Shown: piece by piece, positions 1-14,933 of the stretch
Layout of the letters: the number at the start of each line of letters is the position of its first letter
Position numbering within the stretch: the stretch's first letter is position 1
The notes under the pieces: generated by a model
Database searches by the model: none
Told to the model about the DNA's origin: nothing
Seen by the model: the letters and a program-made list of their open reading frames with translations, nothing else
Position numbers and translations under genes: made by a program
Assembly (NCBI GenBank): GCA_905182985.1
Contig: CAJJDN010000130.1
Span: 144,943 to 208,942, forward strand
Reading direction: 5' to 3'
Length of the DNA stretch: 64,000 nucleotides
Source of the DNA: Paramecium sonneborni
Taxonomy: Eukaryota; Ciliophora; Oligohymenophorea; Peniculida; Parameciidae

Positions 1-1651
1 AAATTAAGTATTTTTTAAAATAAAATTTAAGCTTTATCATTTTAATTTAATTATTTCAGAGTAAGACCTTTTTAATAAATTGCCTCAATATACCTAGGTT
101 AAATACGTATAATTTCATCAAAACATTATAAAGCAGAAGTATATCGATTCATTTAAATAAATGAGAGTCCTTTATTATATAGAGCCTCAATATTTTTTGG
201 ATCTAATTCTAAAATTTTATTTAAAATGTAAATTGATGCATCATACAATTATAAATGTTAAAGAAGTAAACTCAATTATTAATAAGACTATTGATCATGA
301 ATTTCTTTATATAGGAAAATAGATTCTTTATACTGTTATAAACTTTCATAAGCTTTAGCTAATTCTAGTTTAGATTATGTAAAGTTGGAATTAAGATTGA
401 TACTTTTTTAAAATGATTTTATTGCTAAATGAAATTCTTTTAATAAACAATAAATGCGACCTTATTTATAATAACTTTAATAATTTGTTGGTTTTTCAAT
501 AAATTACTACCGATATTAAATAACAGCTGGATGTTACAGATTTTAATCTTCAATAATCCACAATCCTCCTAATGCAATAACCTTTTCAAAACAGTTTGCA
601 AGTTCAGTAATGTTATCTAAAAAGTAGTAATTGATTCCCAAATTATACCAATACTCTGGTTTGTCTGATTTTAACTTTATTGCTTTTTTAAAATGCTCTG
701 AGGATTTATAATAAGATTTTAACTACATTTGTATTAAACCTTAATTAAATAAAACCTCATGGGTTGCTTGGCATTTACTATAATGAAGTAATGCTTTATC
801 CAAAATTCCTAATTTTTAATAAACTAAACCCAAATTAAATTTTGCTTGTTGATTTTGCGGATTTCTGTTGAGTGATTATTTGAAGTTTTTTAAAGCTTCC
901 TTATAATCAGAGTTTTATAAAAATATTACACCTTTATTAAAATATGGCATAGAATTATGAGGTTGAAGAAGGATACATTTTTCAAAACAAACTTAAGCTT
1001 TTTCTATATCATTAAGTTCAAAATAAATTAAACCTTTACTATAAATAGCTTTATAATTGAGACCATCAATGCGTAGAATTTTTTCATAGTTTTTTAAAGC
1101 TTTTTTATACAGTTTAAGATCATAAAATATATCACCAAGTTTTTGAATGGCAATAATATATTTAGGATCTAACTTAATAGCTTAAACAAGATTTTAAAGA
1201 GCTGTTACAAAACAATTTTTCTAATAATGAGCAACTCCTAATTAATAATAGATCTCTTTTCTATCATTGAAATATGTTTATGCTGTGTTATAACATTCTA
1301 TAGCTTTATCAATTTGATTTAATGCAAGATGAGCATTTCCTTTATCAAAATAAATATTGATATGATTTGTTTAAAGTAAGGCTTATTCATAACAATGTAA
1401 AGCATGAATATATTATTCTTTTTGGAAATAAAGCAATCCTAAGATTAAATATTAAATTAAACCTTTTTAATGAAAAACAATAGGACTTTTTGGGTTTAAT
1501 TCTAATGCATAATCATATTGTTGAAGTGCTTTAAAACCCATTCCCATTTCAGCAAGTGCCTGACCTAGATAATGAAAATGAATTTACCGTAATGAACTAA
1601 TTAAACAAGTTTTGAAGAATCAACAGAAAGGGAAGGTAATCTTTTTTACAT
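1..1651 (-). CDS. TPR-repeat protein, 3' part missing (open at the left edge)
   Basis: Read on the minus strand with TAA/TAG as Gln, an open frame begins at an ATG (1649-1651) and is still open at base 1. A 23-nt GTA...TAG intron lies at 1565-1587 and restores the frame after about 22 codons. The protein is a string of about 34-residue tetratricopeptide repeats, seen as repeated blocks such as YDYALELNPKSP, FHQKGLI and LDPKNIEALYNKGLSF. TPR superhelices are protein-protein scaffolds. The partner cannot be told from the sequence. Paramecium has many such proteins, so family is clear but role is not. No C-terminal domain is visible because the gene leaves the window. Confidence 0.85.
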
Positions 1652-1673
1652 AAATAGTTAATAATATAATATA

Positions 1674-2424
1674 TCATCTTTTAAAGTTTCTTTTTTTACA
1701 ACCTGGAATATGTCTTTCAGCAGCTTATTCACTAAATTTACGACCACAAGCAGGACATTCAACTAAATCATCTTAAGGTTGAATATCTACAGTTCCTCCT
1801 TCTTTTGCAGCATTTATCATTTATCTAAATGCTTCTGATTGTTTTTTCCATTTTGGATCTCCATTTTAAGCCATCTATTTTTTTTTTTCAATTATTTTAT
1901 CTTTAACTTATCCCTATTTCTCTAATTTTGCTTATTCTTAATATGCTTATCTATGTGCTTTTGAATTAAATTCTTTCCTTTTTGATTAAAACACCTTTTT
2001 ACACACTTTAATATGTTTATCTAAGGCATTTTCCTTAAATTTTCTACCACAACCTTCTGGACATTCTTATAAATCAGCATCATCATCTTCTTCAAGAGGT
2101 GGAATTGAATTTGTTTGATTTTTCTTAGCTACAGCTGGTAATTCATCTATTGGATTTAATACTTTATTATTATTATTATTATTATATGTTGACTATTATA
2201 GTTATTATTATTTCCTGGGTTAAGGTTTATTATATTATTCTGTTGTCTATTAAGCTTACTTATATTAATCTATGATTGGATCTTATTATGCTCTTTCTCT
2301 TTTATCAAATTAAGGTTAAGAATTATGTTAAGAGTATTTATATTATTATGTAGGTTAGGATTATTATTATTTTAGCGGAGATTAAGATTAAATATTTTAA
2401 TTATAATTGTATTAATTATTATTA

Positions 2425-2505
<81 letters not shown>

Positions 2506-3335
2506 GATTATATATTTATATTCTAATTTAAATTCTAATTTCCATATAGATTATATTAGTTATATTAATTTGACTAAGTTGACTATTATTATTAATTATA
2601 ATTGTAATTATTATAAAGATTATTTTGATTATTATTATTTTGCCATTATTAATTATTGCCATACAATCCATTATTAGAGTAATTATTATTATAATTCATG
2701 AAATCATATTTATTTTGCAATGAAATAGGTTATTATGTGAAATCATAATTGTTATTTTACTAATAACCATAGGATTATTTTTTGGATAATACATCATCAT
2801 AATATTTAGGAGGTTATTATATTAATTATTATTGTTATTGTCGCTTGTTTAATTATTGTTCATAATAACTTTAAGGAGCATTGTTATTATTTAGGTTATT
2901 ATTTTTTTTATATGGATCATCTTTGTATTTTGAGAGTTGATCATAGTAATTGAGTCTATTGATGGCATTCATTCCTAGATAAGGATCATTTTTATTAGGA
3001 TTTTGAGTAGGGACAACTTATTATTGTTTATATTGTTATAATTATTGGTAATTGAGAGTGCGTGGATCAGAAATCTTAGGTTAAGAGCTGGATTGCATTT
3101 GATTTTACTATTGTTGTTTCAAAGTATAAAAGTCGTAGTCACTTTTAGGATAAAGAGGTGATTATGATGGTTTGGTAGGTTGTGTATGTGGATAACCGTC
3201 TAAGGGTTGATTAGTTCCCTATTACCAAGTATCACGATTGCTCATCTTTGCTTTAAGTAGTTTCAATTGGTTAGAGACTTGTTCATTTGATACAGCCATC
3301 TAACCTGTACGAGATAGGTTGGATCCCTAATACAT
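1674..3335 (-). CDS. ZC2HC1-like C2HC zinc-finger protein with long Asn/Gln-rich N-terminal half
   Basis: A single intron-free minus frame of 554 codons runs from ATG (3333-3335) to TGA (1674-1676). The C-terminal third holds two C2HC zinc knuckles separated by a basic, helical linker: ECPEGCGRKF...H...C, then VECPACGRKF...H...C near the C-terminus. This pair plus the linker resembles the ZC2HC1 (FAM164) family, whose molecular role is poorly known. The first knuckle has CxxxC rather than the usual CxxC spacing. The N-terminal 380 residues are rich in Asn, Gln, Tyr and Ser and contain a polyglutamine run written entirely with TAA codons. The upstream neighbour starts 22 bp beyond its stop on the same strand. 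Confidence 0.8.
2426..2503. repeat. (ATT)26 trinucleotide microsatellite = in-frame TAA polyglutamine run
   Basis: Twenty-six perfect ATT units lie inside the ZC2HC1-like gene. Taking the reading frame from the ATG at 3335, the minus-strand codons are TAA, that is Gln in this code, so the tract is a pure polyQ. A shorter ATT run near 2164-2190 lies in the same gene. Such tracts are slippage-prone. Confidence 0.9.
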
Positions 3336-3492
3336 TTTATTATAATTAAAATGGGGAATGTGCAATTCATCATTAATTTATCACAATATCTAAGAATTTC
3401 CATTTCACAATTCCTATCTTCATTGAATTATTAACATGCTATCCAAATTTAACAAGAAGCAGTACAAAAATATAAATATATATTAAATTTTA

Positions 3493-6422
<2,930 letters not shown>

Positions 6423-6440
6423 TATATGATATAAATCTAA

Positions 6441-6873
6441 TCATTTGAGTATGTTAAATGAGGTTTTACCTAAAATTTTTTAACATTTTGGACAATTATG
6501 TCTAATATCTTTGCAATCGTCTAAACAACAAGGAATACAAGACACACAAAAAAATCCAAATGAGCAAATGAATAGAAGGAATCCAACAAAAATAGTGGAT
6601 TTACCTGAATGATGAGTAAGTACGGTTTGAACCTTCTAACAAAATAATAAATACTTTATTTTGGCATCCAGAACAAATGATCAAAACTGGATTAATATGA
6701 CCATCTCCAGAGACTTAAGTAGAAGATACTAATTTAATATCCTCTAATGTGATTATTTTAGGTAATGTGCAAGTTAGGTTTTTATCTTCTATGATGTTTG
6801 GTTGATAAAACTAGGCATTTCTAGTAATATGAAATTCGAGTGCATCTTAATTGGTTTTTTGAATATGTTTCAT
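6441..6873 (-). CDS. LITAF-domain membrane zinc protein
   Basis: From ATG (6871-6873) to TGA (6441-6443) with one 19-nt intron (6605-6623), this encodes 137 residues. A CSGCQNK knuckle comes first, then a hydrophobic stretch (STIFVGFLLFICSFGFFCV), then CIPCC and a second knuckle ending HNCPKCQKILG. That order, CxxC, membrane-inserting helix, HxCxxC, defines LITAF/SIMPLE proteins. These are monotopic zinc proteins on endosomal and lysosomal membranes. The N-terminal 70 residues lack a visible PPxY motif. An in-frame TGA just upstream fixes the start. It lies convergent with the kinase and starts 19 bp below the stop of the large gene upstream. Confidence 0.85.
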
Positions 6874-6891
6874 AAAATAATATATATATAA

Positions 6892-9800
6892 TCAACTTCC
6901 AAGATATTGAATTAAACCATATGAATTAGCAAAGTACTCTGTGACTTTTCTATTGAAAGCAGCTGGATTATCTTTAAAAGGTATTAAGGATTTAATAGTT
7001 TTCATACTCATCTAATCTAAAACAACAGCAGGATTATAAGACCATTATTTGATACGTTCTCCTTGAGGTAGATATTTATATTATAATCTATCACAATCCA
7101 TACGTTTATTAAAATGCCCCTAGAATATAATTAAAAGATACTTCTCTTTAAGCATCTACTAATCTAACAATAATAGACATATTTTTGAGATAAAATACTT
7201 TATTATTAGAGACTTAATCTCGAAGATAATCCCAAGTATCTTATTTTTTAATATCTTCTATAACAGCTCTAGGAACCGATCCTCTAAAGATTGGTAACTA
7301 ATAACAATTAGACATCACATAATTATCGGGGGAGAATACTGGTAATATTGACCAACCTACATCAGATATTGCTCCATCTGGTTTAGAGAAAGGAACTGAT
7401 TTTATATCCAATATTATATTTTAATATCTGTTAGCATTCTCTTTGAATTTAAACCAGGCATCATCATATTCAGGAGTATTTATTTTTGAATCAAAATCAT
7501 AATTAGAACACATATGTCCTTAAGTAACATCTCTAGGTTCTAAATAAAATGTTCCTGGTTATGATAAAGAGTAAAAGACTACATACATATGTGATTGATT
7601 AACAACATTATGTAATCCATCCACTGTCAATTTAAATCCAGCTTATGGTCTATATTTAGCAAAGTACATCATATCAATCATAAATGTATCATGAGTCAGT
7701 GATATACGGTTATCTAAATAATTTATTATTTCATGGTCTTTGTATTATCTATTTATTTGTTCTCCTTTTATCAATAAATATGCAGCTTCTCTAACACTTA
7801 TATCAGGTCTTAGAGTTCTTTAAGGAAATAGTTCATTTTCAGATTCTGTGATAGGAGCTAATTCAGTATTGTAAGCTCCTGCTCCATATTATGGACGAGG
7901 TCTCATTATATTTCTTGCTATTTGATCCTTTAGACTTGGAAATTCTTTGATCGACAACGCTCTTTTACCATCTTCACTCAATGGTGCTTTATAAATTCTT
8001 ACTAACACTGTACAACATGGAGATCTTTCGTGAGAATAACTAATTTTTATTATAAATTTATGTACATTTTTTTCATGTCAAAAGGTGGTGTTCTGTCTAA
8101 CTATTAACTAAATAATGGAATCTGGTAGGCTCCTGAATAAACAACATAATTATCTTCATTTGGATCTTCGGGTTACGATTTTGTTCCAGGATTCAAAAAT
8201 AAATTTATAGCAGCATAACCAACAATTCTGTTATCATTAGTACTTTTATCAACAGTGACAACTGTTATTAATGCAATAGCAGTTGGATCAAATTTTTCTT
8301 TTCTTAATTCTCTTCTAAAATAGAATGTTGGATTATAAGCCATACTATTGAGATCAGGGGCTGCAGTTTCAGCATCAAACAATTTTTCATATCTTCTATT
8401 ATAGACTTCCATGTACATTTTACAGGCTGTAACTTTATCTGGTAAGAATCTTAGTCCATCAATATAAAAATCAATTCCATGTCTTCTTTCAAACTATTCA
8501 TTAATCCATTACTATTATCTATTATCAATATATGGACTGTTATCTAATGGAATATCTTTAATTTCTTCTAATTTAGGTTTTTTATGTTTGTTTTTCATTT
8601 ACTTTTTAAATTCCTCAATATCTTTTTCAGTGTAGACAAATTCATGTAATGCAAAGTCAATGACTTCTTCCATTTCTTACACTTTAGTAGGATCAATGGG
8701 TGGTCTTCTTAAAGGAGGTTTAAAGAGTTTCATTTTGAACCTTCCAGTTAATAGACTTCCGTCGTCTTATGTCAATTTAAGGAATTGCCATCCTTTGAGA
8801 TCAAATTCTAAGCCAGCATAATTCTTTTGAGTTTCATTTAAGATTGATTCTTGCAATTCAATAGGTTCTGGTTTTTCAACAACTTATAAACCAATATATA
8901 AATCTTTTTTGTTTTTTTTAATCATAGCATATAAATTTCTAAATACTCTATATTCTTCTTAAAATACAATATCTTAACCTGATGCTTTATTATTCATTCC
9001 ATCATATTCTACATTAGGTTTATGTAATGGAATAATATAATCTGGTTATAATACTTATCTATTTTTTAGATCTAATGGATTATGTATGGAAGTACTAAAT
9101 GAAACAGGTAATCCATTAGCATCTAAAACAAGATTACCTTCTTCAAATAATCCTGTCATAACTCTAAGATGTGATCTAGCTTAATGATTTTCAACTTTAT
9201 AAATAATTAATCTTAATCCTTTTTATTTCCCATCATCTTCAATAGGAGGTTCTTCCATTTATCTAGCACCATACTTTTACATTGGTGGTGGTTATCCAGT
9301 AATTTCATATTCTTCCATATTAGATCTACCTCCAGCTCCTTAACCCATTAATTAACTCTCTTCAATTATTTCTTCTATCATTTTATATCCTCTACCACCA
9401 TATCTAGTTTCATAACTTTCTTCCATTCCTCTCATATTTTTAACTTTATCTCTTTTACCAAATAATCCTCTTAAATGGATATATGGTACAATATATTCAT
9501 GTTAAGTTTATTCCGGATAAATAGTTTTAACTTCTCCATAATCTTTATCATTAGGATATCCAATTCTAAAATAGACCCAACAATTTGGAATAGGTTCTAA
9601 ATTTTAAATCTCTTCAACAGTAATTTCAGGACTGGTAGGTCCATAATAGACTGGACATTTAAATTTTCCTCTCTTTAATTATTTATTATGATCAAATAGA
9701 TCAACTTGAGTCCAACCATATGTTTCAGTTCTACCAACATTATCTTCTACTCTTTTACTAAAAGGAATTTAAACTTCCATAATCATTAAAGTATCTGGAT

Positions 9801-11992
9801 GTGCAGGTACTTCAAATACTTAATGAGAATCACCAAATATGCATCTATTATGATTCTAATTTTCTGTTTCACTTTCTCTAGGTTCAACTAATCTTGGTTA
9901 ACAAATTACTTATTATCCATTATACACTCCAAATACTACTTGACTATAATTACTCCTTCTTGGTAATCCTAATGTATAATCCCAATGAACTACAAATCCT
10001 TCACTTTAATTATATGATTGCATTTATTATCTTTTCAAAGTATTATCCTTTCTTAATCTATTTTCTATAATGAATTTCTTATTATCATCTACCCATTTCT
10101 CATTTTCCCATTATCTATCATCTTCTCTTCTTTCCATCTCAAAATCTCTTCTTGCATCTTATAAACGTTATTCTTAAACAATCTTTTCTATTTCAGCTCT
10201 CATTGTTGATAATTCTTTATATTATTCAACCTTAAATCTATATAATTCAGTTCCTACAGGAATTCTAGATATTACTCTTAAACTGTCTATTTCTTGAGCC
10301 TATAAACTCATCAATACTCTTTCTTCTTCACTTAAATCAACTCCACGTACTTCATTCATTAAAAAGAATTCATTTTTTCTATTAAATATACTCCATGGAT
10401 CTTTCATTTTCTTTCCCTCTTAATTTAATGCTAATTAATTTAAAGCAAATTGTCCAAAAGCTGTTGATCCTTATTATTATGATTATGGTATCATAACTGG
10501 ATTATAAGCAGGCATCATCTATGGTTAAGCAAATCCATTATATTACATATTTGGATTAGTTAAAAATTATGCTATTTAAGGTTGTTAAGGAAGCATTTAA
10601 AATTAATTATTTTAAAATTAAGGGATAGGAACACCCCAAGCATTCTTTAAAATTTCCATCTATTATTATTATTGTTATTAATTAATATCTGGGAAACTCT
10701 ATATTGTTTATTAAGGTTGTAATCTTGTTGCAGGTGCTCTATTTACTTAAGATGAATGTTGTCTCTTAACTTAACTCATATTAACACTCTATGACAAACT
10801 TTGATCCATCATACTATTTGCATGTTATTCTATTCCTTATCTAAATGCTTAAAGTTCTCCATGAGTTTAAGGATTCTTAGATTTATACATATCTACTGCT
10901 TATTATCCTACAGTTGCTCTTTATCCATAAGCTTCGTCTCCATCAAATGGCATAAATTCTGGTTTCTATTACTTCAATTAATTTATTCTTTATTATTATT
11001 CTGCAAATTTTCCATCATGTAATTTAGCATTAAAATTCTCCATTTATTTCATATCTCCCAAAATATTCTTAGCATTTGCTACTAAATTCATTGTACCTCC
11101 TCTTTAAGCAGCTTTTAAATCTCCATTTCTTAATCTATCTAAATTATCCATTATTCTTAATCTCTCTCCTTCCAATTATTCTCTTTTTAATTTCAATTTA
11201 GCAACATTATCTGATCTTTCTTATATCAGATCTTCATTCAATTTTGTATTGTTTTTTTATTTTAATTACATTCCTTCAATAACATTGTTAATTTTTGATA
11301 CTTCTTCCTATCTCATTTAATCAAGCATTTTAGTATTCTATTCCATCTATTCAATATCTTTAATAAGTTCATTCTCTTTCATTCTAAGAGCTTCCCTTTC
11401 TGCTATCAATTTCTCTAACTCTCTCTTTCTTTCTTATTCGATTGCTGTTAATTTTGCTTTCTCTAAATCCATTAATGCTCTTCGAATCTCATCTTTCTCT
11501 ATTCTTGCTCTTATTTCCTTCTCTTTCTTTTATTCAACTTCATGTAACAATTCTTCAAATGCTTATTTATCATCATCTCTTTTCATTTTAATCTATTATC
11601 TATCATTTTTTAATTTAAATAATTCATCTTCCATTTCATCTTCTCTTCTTTTCTATGCCATTCTATGCAATCTTTTATATTCATCATCTTATTATTTTAT
11701 TTAATCCTTTAAAGTTTCCAAAGATAATTAATTCTTTTATTATTAACCTGCTACTGGAGGTCTACCATTCTCAATTATCTCTCTCGCACCAGGTGCATTA
11801 CTCTTTTTTAAATTCAATAACTCTCTTTAGTATTTCTCTTCTAATTTATTTTAAGACCCATAATCTGAACTAACACAAAACTATTTCTAAGATACAAATC
11901 TTTACCTTCTTCACATGATTCTCTAATTATTATCTAGTCTCAAATTTCATCTTACAAGCTAAACATTCATTGAAAAGTGTGTTCTCAGACAT
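6892..11992 (-). CDS. Very large C2H2 + coiled-coil protein, possibly CCDC17-like
   Basis: Minus strand from ATG (11990-11992) to TGA (6892-6894), about 1,670 residues. Introns at 11881-11905 (25 nt) and 8040-8065 (26 nt) are clear. At least one more is needed, since the length is otherwise one base off a multiple of three. Order of parts: an N-terminal zinc finger (CLACKMKF...H...FC), a long Glu/Lys/Arg coiled coil, a Gln/Asn/Pro-rich spacer around 10.5-10.9 kb, then a long globular part of beta-rich, C2-like character. An N-terminal finger followed by coiled coil and a conserved C-terminal half recalls CCDC17, but that is recognition from memory and the protein is much longer than the human one. 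No catalytic motif is visible. Confidence 0.7.
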
Positions 11993-12059
11993 GTAATTTA
12001 AATAGTAAATTATAATTATATTTTTACTATAAACAATAAACAAAAATCTTTTCCAAAAA

Positions 12060-13628
12060 TCACAATTACTTTTCGTAGTAAAGAGTTGTAGTTATATTAT
12101 TAATTGGGGTTGCATGAAATTCTAGTACTTCCTTAACAAAATCTATTTATATTATAATTATTTTATAATTACCATCAGATTGATTATGAAAATTCTATAT
12201 TATTTACATCACTGAAGTACTTCTAGCTGAAGGAGGATGCATTTCCATAGAATCTATAGATTTATCTGCAATAAAACAATCATTTTTTCTTTAGTGATAA
12301 GTTGTCCATAGAATCATTAAACATCCTACGCTTGGACAATACATTAAACAATAATATCCTAAATTAGGAGAGATAGATGACAAATAACCATAAACAATAG
12401 GAGCTGGTAGATATCCAAATAAATTCACATAAGTAGTTGTATTAGAATTTGCAAATGATCGCATTCCTTAATTGACTGATGATAATATAATTCCTATAAG
12501 TTTTATTATTCAATTGGTTACCAGTAATAATTGGTACCAAAGCACCTCCAAAAAAGAGAAGTAACCAAATAAATCCTGTAATGGCCCAAATATTATTTGT
12601 CAGTGTTACACATATTGAAGATAATGAACCTAAAACAGCTGCAATGCTAGTTATATAATAAGCATTCTTAGAATCATATCCTCCATAATGTTGAGTTACT
12701 AATCCTCCTAAAAATAAACTAGAAATATATATTTTACCTAATACACATCCAAGTGTAGGACCTGTAATTGAATCTAAACTAAAAAGTGTATTAACTAGAC
12801 CTTGATTAAAGCACAAGACTGTAACTAAATAATTAGAAATCCAAAATTATATTCCTGTTACTGAAAAATATAACAATCCCAATACTATTGTCATTACAAC
12901 ATATGACCTAGATTAAAAGGTTAATTTAATCAATTCAAAATAAGGCATCTTTTCATATGTATTATTATTGTCTTTAACATATGGTCTAACATCTATATTT
13001 TATTATGGTTATCGAGATAATAATGCAATGCTTGGTATAAGTACTACAATTTATAAATAAAATGCCCATCGCCACTTTTATTATTTCTAAATATAATTAC
13101 ATTCCATTATGCTGCAATAACGCTTGCCAATACATATCCAACAAATACTCCAAATGGAACTCCTCCTTATAGAATTGTTAACCATACTGTTTTGTTATCT
13201 TAACCAAATGTGTCCACCCAAACAGGAAAATAAACTATCAATGGAGCTTAAGCTGCCCCTGTTATAAATCGACTTAAATAATAAGGCCATGCAATATCAA
13301 ATTGCAATGTAAATACAAAAAGACTCAAAATCATAGTAATCATACTGATTTCAATAACTCTTAATGGATTGTATTTTAAAAATATGAAAGAGGCCCCAAA
13401 TCCCATTACCACAGTCCCTGCATATACTAATGAACCTAATACGCCTAATTCTTAATTCGATAATTTCAGTGCATTTTGAACTTAAACACTTGCTTTACAT
13501 TTTTAAATATTATATAAACCTGCTGGAATTATACCATGGTCAAGACTCACAAGTAAATTTGTGATTGAAATTAGTACAAAAACTCTATATGCATCTGGAA
13601 TTCTCTATTATTCTTAATCATCTTTCAT
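12060..13628 (-). CDS. Spinster-like major facilitator (MFS) transporter
   Basis: ATG at 13626-13628, TGA at 12060-12062. Two introns (26 nt, ending AAG, near 13.08-13.11 kb; 28 nt near 12.50-12.53 kb) leave exactly 505 codons. The 504-residue protein has the hydrophobic pattern of a 12-helix MFS carrier. An early NLLVSLDHGIIPAG segment resembles the TM1 signature of Spinster family members (lysosomal or plasma-membrane lipid carriers), followed by GxxGALVYAG-like and FxxG loops. The long cytosolic tail is Ser/Thr-rich. Substrate cannot be deduced. Family assignment to MFS is firm, to the Spinster branch likely. Confidence 0.82.
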
Positions 13629-14005
13629 TAATAATATATTTATTAATAAAAAAGAAAATCATACAGAAAATTCTCAATTATTTATAATTATTAATCAATA
13701 CTAATATAATTATTAATCAATAAATACTAAGTAAATTTATAGATGAATCTAAATTATGTTTGAAAAACTACATCATTTTTAGATTTCCAGAAATCATATA
13801 AATAATTAATAATATAAAATAATATAATATGATTTGTAAAGTAAACCTTTTTTATATATGTTCTGTAAATCTTTATTATATTATAATTGAAAAAAATTCT
13901 AAAATTATTCCAGAAAAATATTTAATTAAATATTAATCACAAACAGCATATTACTTTGAAAATAAAGAAGAAAATTATTAGATAAACAAGAGTAAAATAA
14001 ATTAA
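13629..14005. other. AT-rich spacer between MFS and Ran genes
   Basis: 377 bp of AT-rich sequence with many short direct repeats of AATATTAAT type. I see no conserved coding stretch. It would carry the promoter of the MFS gene and the 3' end of Ran. Confidence 0.6.
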
Positions 14006-14746
14006 TCAATTATTGAATTCTTCATCTTATTCATCTGATAAATCTAATTCTCCAGCCCTTTTTTAATCTTCATGAAGTTAAGCAATTTGATTTGCATCCA
14101 TTTAAATTTCAGGTGGTAAAACAGCCAAAGCCTAGATTAATGAAAGATTTCCATCACTAAATAATAAAAATATAAAATTACTTTGCTAATCTCCTTAATA
14201 AATATAGGAAGGGCTTTTCATATTGGTAGTTTGATTTTGCTGAAACATCATAATATTTTATATTAACTTTATGATGGAATGTGATTTATCTGGGCTTGAC
14301 TTTTCTATCTTTTGATTCAACCTAAGATTTAAGTGAAAAATAATACTTTGTTTCCGACTAAAACTATAGGTATTTTATCACAAATTCTATTTAGATCTTT
14401 ATGCCATTTTAGTACATTTTTATATGAGGTTCTTGATGTTACATCAAACATAATAATGGCACAATGAGCACCAATATAATATCCTTCAATTAGTCCACCC
14501 CACTGTTCTTATCCTGCAGTATCCCAAATTACTAATCTGATCGGACCATGAGTAGTATAAAATACAATTTAACTAACTTCGACTCCTTATGTGGCTAAAA
14601 ACAAATTTAAATCATTTACCTAAATATTACTTTTGAAATTCTCCAGTCAAATGTCTCTTTACAAATGTAGTCTTTCCAACTGCTCCATCACCAACTAATA
14701 CTAATTTAAATTCAGCAGCAATTTAAACAGGTTATTTTTATGCCAT
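14006..14746 (-). CDS. RAN: GTPase Ran, with NKVE instead of NKxD
   Basis: ATG 14744-14746, TGA 14006-14008; three 25-nt introns leave 222 codons. The 221-residue protein matches Ran along its length: P-loop [19 protein letters not shown], switch I region [38 protein letters not shown], and a Ran-type C-terminal helix PPEIQMDANQIAQLHE with acidic end. Ran drives nuclear import/export and spindle and envelope assembly. The G4 motif, expected as NKVD, is read as NKVE because an intron ends immediately before GTTGAATCA. Flanking KDRKVK fits Ran exactly, so the reading is unlikely to be a splice error. The P-loop has GAVGK where most Ran proteins have GGTGK. Confidence 0.92.
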
Positions 14747-14933
14747 ATTTTAAGCTAAAAATTTATTTATTTAAATAAATTAATTGTTATTTTTTTCATT
14801 CATTTAAATATAAAAATCCAATCATTTTACAATGTTTTTAGAATTTAAATATTTTAATAAATTATAATTAGCAATATTATCAAAACCTCATTATTAGTTT
14901 TAATTTAATTTAATTATTTTCAATCAAAATATT

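Noticed and set aside
10801..11873. Plus-strand ORFs of 70-73 residues
   Set aside because: Antisense to the large coiled-coil gene; hydrophobic Ser/Leu/Phe content is what antisense of Glu/Lys-rich coiled coil gives.
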